From Hofstenia miamia (lineage: Eukaryota; Xenacoelomorpha; Acoela; Hofsteniidae): DNA of 64,000 nucleotides. Positions within the stretch are counted from its first letter, which is position 1, and each line of letters begins with the position of its first letter. The notes under the pieces were generated by a model. That model did no database searches, was not told where the DNA came from, and saw only the letters and a list, made by a program, of their open reading frames with translations. The stretch lies in contig CABFPE010000050.1 in the NCBI GenBank assembly GCA_900660155.1, positions 442,619 through 506,618 on the forward strand, read 5' to 3'. The translations under genes and the position numbers were made by a program. Positions 26,474-37,200 of the stretch are shown piece after piece.

Positions 26474-26651
26474 CGGGCTGTCTTAGCTACACGATTAAAT
26501 CAGCCCTCTTTATCAGCCGATTAAGTCATTTAGTTAAGACCCAGAACCTACATTATTGGGTAAAAAGTTGGAGTTATGTCTTAACTACAGGATTTAATAG
26601 GTCCGATTTGGTCGGGTTGATTAAATCGTGTAACCTAAGACAGGCCTTAAG
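26474..26651. mobile_element. Palindromic repeat cluster, possible MITE
   Basis: The left end carries GGGCTGTCTTAGCTACACG then ATTAAATCAGCC. The right end, inverted, carries GGCCTGTCTTAGGTTACACG then ATTTAATCAACC. Two further diverged copies of the same unit lie between them in alternating orientation (about 26513-26547 and 26575-26605). A fifth copy of the right end stands alone at 21493-21535. The alternating layout suggests a hairpin-forming non-autonomous element or nested insertions. Confidence 0.55.
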
Positions 26652-29600
26652 TCAAATCTTAAGCAAATCTTTCAGTATTGAAAACAGTGTTATGTATTTC
26701 AACTATAGAATTTGATACAATTGATAGGAAGCAATCATAAAGTACAATTTAATATCGCAACAAAAATTTGAATAAAAGAATCGATATAGACTTTTATTTA
26801 ATATAATTGGTGATAAAAATTCGAACTAAAAAATTAATTCAAAATTGATCTCGTTCTTAAACGTTAAAATTTAGAAATGATTAATCAGATGATTTATATT
26901 TATTAAAAATTTGCACAACGTTGGGTGTTTTAGACTTAATATATTAACAAGTTTAAATTTTCCTCCCTGATTTATTTAAATTTTATAGCACTTATTCGCA
27001 TTGGCTTCTATTGTAGTAATCAATACCTGCAGACGCTGGTATTTATAAGTGTTTCGACAACAATAGCTCCATGGCCTATGAAGATGCCAATCGAGTATTG
27101 AAATGTATTGTTTACTTCTTTGACAGTCGTACTCAGATTGGTGTGTTGAATGCGTTTGGTTAACATTAGTAAGCTACACTTTTCATTTAAATGTACGCTC
27201 TTTAAATTTATAAATTCATAAAATTGAATTTTTGGTGGATGAATGAAGCATGAACTAAAGCAGCAATCTACAATGTAAGCCTATTCAAAATGCCAAACAT
27301 TCTTCCTGTTACGTTAAGAAAGAACAACCTTGCTTCTGAAATTCTTCGAAATGTACCTAAAATTATGTTAATGAAGAAACTTTAAGAATTTTTTTTCTAA
27401 GTCCAGTCCCAAAGGTGTATTATTGTAAAATATCATCTTTAAATCCCATTTGACTTTTCAATATGCCCAAATCTATGCCTAACATCCTGAAATGTACCCA
27501 AAATAATAAGTTTCAAAGAAGATTTTAAGAATTACTACCTAGAACTATGATTCAATTGTAACCAAAATTTTTGCATTTGCTAAATCATGTTTTGTAGCAC
27601 AATAGCAAATAACATTTCAAATACGATGTTTTGAATTTGCTGGACTATATGTGGTCGAACAACATCGGAAAGTTACGATGACATTATGAAATCGGTGGTG
27701 CCCGTTTCTTCATGTATGATTCCAGGCCCATGTTTGTTCCTGTTTCACTGAAATATTTTTTCTCTTAACCCTGCCCTATGGGATTGAATAATCCCGCAGA
27801 ACGCTATGGACATTCCAGTGCTGATCAAGTTGAGTGTTCTATTACATGACGAACACCTATAGAAACTATATTATTTTTTAACTGAAAAGATCAAAATTGG
27901 AAACCTAAAGAGGAGGGAGCTTTGCCATTACTCCTCCTGCATACGTCACTGATATCGCTAAATTGTAGTATTGATTAAATCTTGAAATGCAAAAAATCCA
28001 ATGACCTCATGTTTGACAATTCAATACAATAAAACTAATGAAGTACCATTCATAATCTATTATACTTATGAATGTGAGTTCAATTAATACTATCAATAGC
28101 AGATTAGACTTATTGTCTCAATACTCCACCTATATTTGTTTTTTTAATATTATTTTATTTAAAGGCAATTTCTATGTACATTCTAAATTACATTAAGAAC
28201 AGCACTAAATTTGTTATCACCCTTTGCATTGTAATCGTTAAGTTATTCAAAATACGTAGATTGCTGTTAAATTTAAAGAAGAAATGTGAAGTTAAATAAT
28301 ATGAGTGGTTCTTATCCTAATTGAAAGAAATTTATCCTTTTCCTATAGTTGAAACATTATTTTCAGTTATATTAACTTGTTTGTAAGTTGGGGACTCGAG
28401 AATAATTCGTCTTAGGAATTAACCTGAAAAGACTAATTTAATTTCATATATTAATTTAATAATTCATGTTTGAAAGTTTAACCCTAAGCTTCTAATTTCA
28501 TCTTTAATGATACGAACCGTAAATTCCACATTATCAAACAATTTTTTCCAAGCTTATTTTAGAAATGCGTAGAATTTCTTAGACAATGGCACATCTATTG
28601 CTTTCATTGAATTATCTAAATTTTTTATGGAATTTATCTATTTTTATGATAGTCCATTTTTCACAGTTCATTCAAATGTCCATGCCTAAGGTTTGGATAT
28701 ATAGCGAACGGGAGCACAAATTAGTCACTGCTATATCTTTTTTGTAGACAGACTGCATCATAGATTTAAAAAATGCCTCAGTTATTTAGGATTAATGATA
28801 TATCGATATTAGAAAACAGCAGTGTCAGTTTTTCATTATTGTTTTTTTGTTTCATCACATTTGTGTCCTTAGATGTGGCATCTTGGGGTGGCTTTTAATT
28901 ACTGTATAATCAGATGTTACTAAGAATGCGTGGTTTTGTTTCAATCAAGAATGTTGCCAGCGCCTTGTTGCAAACAGAGTATTCAAATAATATTCAATTT
29001 TACAAAACGAATTTAAAGATTTTAATAAAAAATTAAACTTTTGAAATACGTTTTGAAGCAGCTAAAAGTCAAATTTGAAATCAAGTCGAATGCTGTTAGA
29101 GCACTTTCCCGATCCAATTCAAATTTAAATTAAAAGATTTGATATTCTTGTATTCCATGGTAATTTCAGATTTTGGAGTTATCAGCACTTGTAAATTTTT
29201 TGAAAAAACATCAGAGATTATTAAGAAAATCCTATACAGCTAAGTAATGTTTTAAAATGATAAGATGATATCAGATCATGTTAGGATGTTGTAGCTCATA
29301 ACTGTAATATATGAGAGTTTAGCATAATGCATTCTAAAATCGATTAGTTCATGATCTTCAAGAAAAAGCAAACTATAAAAATATGCTAAATTAGACAAAA
29401 TTAAATAATTGATAGAAACATTTTTAAACATTATTATTAATTAGAATTTGTTATTTATTACAAGGCTAAATGTAAAATTTATATCCATTTTTCAAACATG
29501 GACATGCGTAATTACGTCAATTTCATGCAAAGCTGTAATATTTCATTATTGTCCTTGTGATATTTTCGAAAAACTGAAATGTATGCACAACAATTGGGTT

Positions 29601-29718
29601 TGAAAACTTAAATTAAAATTTATACTATGATAATGTTTTTAATTGATGGGAAAAACAAATGTTGTGAATTTAGGTCGAGTTGTACTTGCGACGAAAGTAT
29701 TCAACATATCTTTTCCAG

Positions 29719-29910
29719 GTATACATTCCATCTGGTCTAATAGTTATGCTGTCTTGGACAGTGTTTTGGATAAATCAGAAAGCAACGCCAGCCCGCGCAA
29801 GCCTGGGAGTGACCACGGTGCTAACCATGCTTACCTTATCCACTCAGAGTCAATACCAAAATGCCAAACATGTAAACAACAATATGACAGCCCTTGATTT
29901 ATATCTATGG
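29719..29910 (+). CDS. Exon of Cys-loop ligand-gated anion channel subunit (TM1-TM2)
   Basis: This internal exon encodes 64 residues of a pentameric ligand-gated ion channel in the plasma membrane. It is preceded by a pyrimidine-rich acceptor (TTTTCCAG) and followed by GTATGT, and it begins and ends in phase 0. Residues 1-18 start VYIPSGLIVMLSW and match TM1. Residues 24-43 start PARASLGVTTVLTM and match TM2. The PAR triplet at the -2', -1' and 0' positions is the family signature of anion-selective channels. The 2' residue is Ser, 6' is Thr and 9' is Leu. The TM2-TM3 linker is divergent: the usual LPxVSY-like stretch is replaced by an Asn-rich segment (NAKHVNNN). The exon ends with DLYLW, the start of TM3. 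The exon before it should end the ligand-binding domain, but I did not find it. GABA-, glycine-, histamine- and orphan chloride-channel subunits all remain possible, so no gene symbol is given. Confidence 0.93.
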
Positions 29911-30189
29911 GTATGTTTTCTTAACTCATTATTACAAAATTTTATACTATATTTCTATTATACAAAATTGAAAAACTTGATACGGTGATACAATTAAAAA
30001 CCTTGTGAATTTCGTATCCAGTACATTTTTTATAATGCGCAGTAGAAATAAAATTTTATTTGTATGTATTAGTTCTAAGTTAATGAAATTTTAATAAATA
30101 TACAAATCTCCCAGTAGCCATATTATCTAGAACCACAATCACTCAAATTTTTCTGTCTTTCCCTGTAGATGCCCTAATATATATATATA

Positions 30190-30560
30190 TTAGGCCCGGC
30201 GAGTTATCATTTTAGACTCGAGGCAAGTTGGAACCTTAACTGGCGAGTTTGAGTCGAGTTACAATTGCATTTAGACCTTTTTTCTCATTAGTGTAAACTA
30301 TATATAACTGTAATACCCTATATACATATAGGATGAAAGTGCATGTTAAACTAAATAAGAGAAACCAAGTTTAATGACCTACAATTTGAGATTAATAGTG
30401 AAAAGTCGATGGATTCTTCAACACTATAGGCAAAAATTGAAGAAAATTTGATGCTATTTAAGCTAATGTAGAGTTGACTTCGAGGTTTCCAAATGGCGAG
30501 TTACGTTTTTGGATCTCGAGTCGACTTTGAGCACTCATAGGGACTTAGTATGTATATATG
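30190..30560. repeat. GC-richer block with GGCGAGTT / TGAGTCGAGTT repeats between TA tracts
   Basis: Short direct repeats (GGCGAGTTATC, GGCGAGTTTGAG, GGCGAGTTACG and CTCGAGTCGA) occur at both ends, and the block is bracketed by (TA)n-like tracts at 30176-30191 and 30550-30568. It may be a degenerate non-autonomous element. No clear terminal inverted repeat is seen. Confidence 0.4.
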
Positions 30561-32652
30561 TATATATAGTGTCTAAGTCGACATTATTGCCGCATTGGAA
30601 TTTTCCTTATTGCTTTTAATTGAATTAGAATATTATTAAATTTTACGGGCTACTAGGTTTTTTAATATAGTGTGATTGATTCGTTCAGATTTCCAAGAAA
30701 TGCGCAACACCCATATTGCTTAATTGTAAATTATTTACTAATAATATACGTCTTTCTGCTCCACTCAAGATTTTCTAAGTCTTTGTGTGTTTCAATTCAA
30801 TGTTGTAATATAATGTAATCTCTACGACATCATTCCTCCCTATAATAGAAAGAGAAATCGGTTAGACTACGTGATTGGTAACAAGAAAATTTACTAGACG
30901 TGCGATTTTATCAAAATGTGACAGATCACGCGTGATCAATCACAGATAGGTTAAAAAACTATACAACTTTAAAATCTGTTAACAGATATATTTAAAAGAT
31001 CTGTTTCAATATCATTGCTATATTCAATTTAATATACAAAGATGTGTTAAGCAACATAAAAAGTTTTCCCGCACATAATATGCTAATTAAATTAGTATTT
31101 ATATATGTGTCTGAATAATGATATTCTGAATGTATTAATATAAAACTCTATTAATAATTTATAAATATTGATAATTCAATCGCTAGCACGTCTGTGATAT
31201 TAATATGATCAGATATAGTATAAAACTAACTATGTTGTCTTACACAGATTTTTATTGGAAAAAACTAAAAGTCCTTGAATAAATTTTAATAACAATAGTA
31301 GTAGTCTTTTTATTTCCCAGAGCCATTAGTTGCTAGGAACTGTAAATTTTACAATTTTAAAATATTAAATACACCTAAAAATTTTCTGTATGACAAAAAA
31401 ATTTTTATATATAAGATATATAAGACACCAAGCTTTAATTTCTCATACTTTCGCGGAAAATATGTTTTTTAAGATCATATAGATGGTTTTTTGCTGGCAA
31501 TGCTAGAGGTTTACTTCTTTCAAAACGCTAGGTCTGACTTATTTGATTAATCGTGGTGTTCTCAAATTCTTTTAAGGTTATGCAATCTGTCTAGACATTC
31601 TACCGCGAGGTAATCGCTGTAAAAATGCAAGATCAAACAGCTGCTTGTTAATTACATTTTTCTAGTCTCCCCTTGAGGCCAATTAGGCCTGTTCTAAATA
31701 TGTTCCAACGCTCGTTTAATTTTTTAAATGCATTCAATTATAAAATTCTCTGGAAAACTCAGGCAAATGTCCTAGGGCCTAAGATTTGAAGCGAAATCAT
31801 GAGTTTTTAAATTTGAAATTTTTATTTTATTGCAACTTCCATTTATAATAACAAAAAATAAGTCTTCAATATTAAGATTCTTAAGCTGATTTCCCCCCCC
31901 CCTATTGTGAAGATTTAAAAGGATTATAGGATGTTCTTCACAGTCTTGTTATGTATACATCATTGATTACATATTTGTTAAATCTATATTGGGAACAACC
32001 CATCTCCCTAATTTTACAATCGCTCTCGGTGGTTAATAAAGTTTAACAACAACAAAATCCATTTGGGAATTTTTTAAAACGAGTCCTAAATTTATTGGTA
32101 ACATTTTCCAATCAGCATTTGTTTCAATGATTCATTAACTTTGACAATGCCTTCATTGTAGTGTTTAATATGGTAACTATTTAGTTTTATTGTCTAAAAT
32201 TCGAGACTAGACAGATTCATCTACACAATTTGTCATGTTAGTAAAAGTGAACGACTAAAGCGATTATTTCGCTTAAAACATTAATGAAGCTAGCTATGCG
32301 TATTGGAAATTTACCATTAGCATCATGTATGTTGATGTCTTAGAATTAAATTTCCAATTTCCTCAATATATTATATTTTTCTAAAGTGTTTATTGGATCC
32401 TTGTGGGACAAGTTATTAGTTTAGTTTATAAATTCCTACTCTTCAAAGGCTTGATTCTGATCCAACGGGACCACTTCTGAAAGCGGAAAGCATAATAGTA
32501 AATAAATTATAACAATGTCATAGAGTTACATTGAATTTTATGGGAGTATTGCTCAAGAGTGAAATTGAGCTCGGAATTTCTAAGATGAGCAGATCTGAAG
32601 AGTTAAATTTTGCTTTTCTTTTAAAACATGTGTATTTGCATAGTGCTAATAG

Positions 32653-33007
32653 CAGGGTTGGAAACTGTTCACTTTTTGACTAGCCAACCGACCATCCCAT
32701 CTAACAATGATTAGCTACCCGACCTTATCAAGGAAATATCCCAATCATAATACGCACAAAATGTTTTAACATACATAAGTATCAATAAGAACAAGAAATC
32801 AATAATTATAAAAATAAATATAACACTTTAGAATTTCAAATATTCAAATGTTTGATTTCTTAAATTGTTCCTAAAATCTGTCAATATTCTTCCACTCTAG
32901 TGATTATAAATGACCAACTACTCTATCCGATCTGACCCGGGCTGACCCGTCGAAGAGTAACCCGCAACCTGACCCGCTGGTTGAGTTTTAATCCGTTCCC
33001 CACCCTG
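32653..33007. mobile_element. Probable short hAT-like element (MITE)
   Basis: The left end reads CAGGGTTGGAAACTG and the right end, inverted, reads CAGGGTGGGGAACGG. Both ends continue into GC-rich subterminal sequence (ACCCG-type blocks) around an AT-rich centre, as in the element at 33462-34248. The flanking octamers match at only about half their positions, so target duplication is not convincing and the element may be old. Confidence 0.5.
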
Positions 33008-33461
33008 ATCAATACAATACTGCTACAAGTTGTAAAAGGGCTAAAATTCCTGAGAACAGATGTGGTGAACTATTTACAACAATTTATGGAAAAACCTTCA
33101 GTTATCATTTTAATATTGCTGATTTCAAATACCTCAAATCAAATTATTATAATGCGTCAGAATTTGAAACTTATATTGATAAAAATTAATGTTAACAATT
33201 TACTAAAATTTGTTTGTACGCGTTTATTGTGGAGGGCAATATACTTATGTGTACCATTATTTATCAAAGTCTAAATACTTGCTGTAGCCCAATCTACACT
33301 AAAAGTTTTTCTCAGGATTCTGGGTTCAACCCGACGTAAGCTAGCGTTCGGCTATGTTACTTTTTCTTTGCTCGAATTATGTTCGATGGATTTCATAGAA
33401 ATAACAAATAATAATCAATTTTCTTATCGATTCGCCTCACTTAAGAAATTAATCTTCAAGC

Positions 33462-34248
33462 CAGAGATGGAAATGAGACGGGTCAACCCATGGGGCAGGG
33501 TGCGGCAGGGCAGTTCAGGGCGGGTATAAGGCAAGATTTTCTAAAGCTGGTATCCATGAGCCAAAAGTGGTGCATAAACACTATTGAGTTGAGATAACAA
33601 GCAAAAATTGCCAATTTTTGAGATTGTAAAAGTAATTTTCTTACATCAAAGTTGTCTGCTTGATAAAATTTTGTCGCATTTTGAAAAATCAATTACCATA
33701 CATTTATAACTCTTGGTGAAATTTGATTCTATTCAATGCAAATCAATAATATCAAGAAGATCTATTTTATCTGATTTGTCATCAATAGGTTTTGCAATTA
33801 CACTGGAATTTATGCAATTAACCTTGCATAAATATATTGCATAAGATATTAGCTCTATAGAGTTAAAATTAATTTATATTTTGCTATTACTAATGTTTTT
33901 AATATGCATTGTCATCACGTTGGTTAATAAATTCCTATTGGTAGTAATAGTAGAGATGGTATTTCAAAAAATGATTCTGTATCTTCTAGACAAAAAGGAT
34001 TCAAAATATCTTGGCAGTTGTGGTTTGGTGTAGTGCTATGAAAATTTCAATAGAACAAATATGGGGTAATAATATATCGCAAGTAGTTTTTATAGCAGAA
34101 ATTTTTGGTGGGCCACTTTCGGGTCAGAGAAAATGAAGCGTGGGGCAATATGGGAGGGACAGATGTCAGCCGGTCGAAATGGGGCAAGGCACAAAGTCTG
34201 TGAGGCAGGCAGATGAGTTAACAAAAATTTGCCCCACTTCCATTTCTG
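33462..34248. mobile_element. Non-autonomous hAT-type element with 8-bp target duplication
   Basis: The 787-bp element begins CAGAGATGGAAATG and ends with the inverted counterpart CACTTCCATTTCTG. It is flanked on both sides by the identical octamer CTTCAAGC (33454-33461 and 34249-34256). An 8-bp target duplication with CAG-type ends is the hallmark of hAT transposons. The subterminal regions are GC-rich (repeats of GGGGCAGGG and its complement) in strong contrast to the AT-rich middle. I see no transposase frame, so it would depend on a relative elsewhere. A fragment with similar GC-rich sequence (CCCCATGGGTT) lies at about 38925-39030. Confidence 0.85.
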
Positions 34249-37200
34249 CTTCAAGCCAATAAAATATAACATATCTAAGCCAAATGCTTTATTTTATTGC
34301 ACATTACCAGTTCTTTGTCATGAAAATTGGCTAGGAGGTTCCTATTATTATCTTAGTAATATTTTGTGACACCATGCCTTAAGGTTTTAAAAAACTTCGT
34401 TTCAGAACTAAAATCAAATGTAAAAAATAAATATATATCTAACCTTGGACAACCCTGTGATATTTTACAAAAGAAGGTTTTCACACATGCCTGTTTGTTT
34501 TATTTGGGTTCTGAAACAAAAAGCTAATTTCTTAACCTCAATCTGTCGAGATTAATGCAAAAATAGACATTGAAGGTGTCTTACAAAATAATTCAAGATC
34601 CCATGCTGAGTCAAATCAAACGAGTAATTTACAGTTGTTGCGGCAAAATCTATATATGTCATGTCTTTGAGTTATAAAGCGTACACTGGATTAAGTGGTG
34701 AATGGCTGTTCTATGAGAAGAATAGGGGAAGTCTTTATTAATTTCTCTTACTAAATTTTAAGCTTCAGACATAATTTAAAACTTTTTTGCTGTGGAGGAA
34801 ATCTACAGTTTGCTAAGCAGCTTGCTTCAATCGTTGAGCCATCAAGTGTTGGCAACGGGAATGAAATTCGAAAAGTTTTTCCAACTAGTATAGAATTTAT
34901 AACCCTAATCTCGATCGTGCCCACATATTAAATTACTTTTGTCACTTTTTGTCACTTTTTAGTTGATATAATCAATCATGTCTAAAAATAATAAATTGCA
35001 AAAAGAAAGTTATTATTTGTTGAGGGATAAATTAAGAATCACTATATAAATACCTCAATAAGGTGTAGTCAAAGTGAGATGCAAGTATGGAATATTTATG
35101 GGGGCTGTGGGCCGGTACAAAATAAATAATAAATTAACTCAAACTGCATACTTGAAATAATTTCCATTTATATTAATAATTTTTTGACAACTTAAATTCA
35201 ATAAACTACTCCAAGTTTTTTAAATATTATTGGGCTAAAACAATGCTACCCGACTACCGGCCAAAGAATACAAATTTGGGTTGCAAAACGGGTTGTGCTG
35301 CTTGGTGGAAAGCTACAAGTCTGAGGGCCGATTTTTGATAACGTACTTGGGGTGCAAATCGGATCAAATAACAATGTCCCGCTTCAACCATTGATGAACT
35401 CTCCTTATTTTTATCATTTGGAGTCCCAGGTAATTTGCTCAAGTTAAAAATTTGCGATTTACGTGTTAAAATCCAGTAGTCAAAAAAGGTTGGTATCCCT
35501 TTTTTCAAAAGTGACTAACGTTGCAGGTCACTTTTTTACAATATATGAGTGTCCTAGTCGCTACAGTTAAACTAAATTTGAAAATATGGTTCAAGAATTC
35601 TTCAAATTTAGTGATCTCTAAGCTAAACAAAAATTATATAGTAAGTTATTTTTCTAATGATTCTGCCAAAACCCGGCATTGCCCAACCCAAGCCATATCA
35701 ATCTCTGAAATGTTGTTAATGCCTGTCAATCAGTGCACTGTGCAAGATTACGAAACTTAGTGACATTTATTGCAATATTTTGAAAAATATAAATTATACT
35801 TATTTTGCTACCAACTTATTAACATACAGAGATCGACCGCATGCTGTATCGAAACTGATATCGCAGTTTTTTTAGCAATACTATTACTGAGCCAATGTTT
35901 CCAAAGTCGGTTAAACTGTATTTTCCAAAACAATGTTGTCAATCAATATATGTAGATGGGATGCTTACACACGCTTATACAAACGAAGACAAACTTGATT
36001 CTTTTAAATTAGTTAGTTTATGGTTACGAACAAAATTCGAAGAGAACTTACACAATATTTAGCAATATTTAGTCAACAAAACAAAACTTAACGAAGTTCG
36101 ACATTAGAATTGTAGTGAAACTTCTTTATAAGATAATAATTTATAAAACATTTCCGAAAATTCCTAACGAGGCGTGGTCACCACAATTGGTTCAAAAGAC
36201 ATACGAAATCCCCATTAAAATTCATATCAGTGTTTGTGACGACCGATTGGCTCTTCCATATTACGCGAAGCACAATATACGTTATTTACACTGAGATGCG
36301 CCAAAATAAATGTTATCTCTATAAAAACGTCACTTAAGATAAGTTCAGAACATTTAAGGAAACAGTTTTCATTAAATTTATTAACACAATAATTTTAAAG
36401 TTTCACTTTTAACACTAGTGTGATCGAATCCATTCTCTACTGGTTTATCAAAATATATTTTGTATGAACCTTTAAGCTACAAAAGTTTTAGGTAGGTTAC
36501 ATTAAAATTTTTCATGAAGTGTTAACATAAATATTAAAAATTGTTCGAAGGTTCATAATGTTGATAAATAGAAAATGGAAATATTTTTTAGTAATTTTAC
36601 GCTTTGTAAACTATTGACATTTATAGATTAGCTAATTTTAAAAAAAAAGTAAGTAATTTCAATTTTCAGAAAAATTTTAGTTTTCTCTAAAATACATGAT
36701 TGTCTATAATTCCTCTACATCACTGTCTAGAATTTTAATTAAGTTTTCTCACCTATATTGTATGTCAATCATTGAATTGGTTAAGAAATAATCACGTATA
36801 ACTTTTTAAGAAATGAAGTCAATAAAATATTATACAAAACTCCAGATGCGGATATAATTATATTTTTATCAATTAGCTCCACCCCTTAGTCGATATCACT
36901 CAACCCTTACTCAAACCTGTCAACCAAAAATATTAAGCGTTAAGACATGCCCCAATTGCGACTTTACAATTACAGACATATCGTGGTGGTAATGTGCCTA
37001 GTTCGAGGTAAATGCAACATTGATAGTGACAAAAATGAAACCATGAAATTACGTTCTAAATCCGTACTATCCTCAATATTAAATTTGATGAATTTCCCAG
37101 TAATTCAATTGTGGATACACGTGGTAGCTTTGTTCCTTAAAATTTTCAAATCTTTTAATAATAACTGTGGAAATGTTTTGAGCTTCGTTAAAAGAGAAAA

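Larger units (their letters stand above)
22922..29718. other. Upstream intron or intergenic DNA of the channel gene
   Basis: It ends at a splice acceptor, so at least its right part is intron. It holds the CCC-rich block at 23112-23415, the palindromic cluster at 26474-26651 and an Ig-like open stretch at 27032-27160. I searched by eye for the Cys-loop and ligand-binding motifs of the channel and did not find them. Confidence 0.55.

Noticed and set aside
29643-29897. 84-codon frame overlapping the TM1-TM2 exon in another frame
   Set aside because: It is a shadow of the channel exon, whose frame matches a known family with correct splice sites.
33310-33340. GGGTTCAACCC resembling a tRNA B box
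   Set aside because: No A box at the right distance and no cloverleaf could be drawn.
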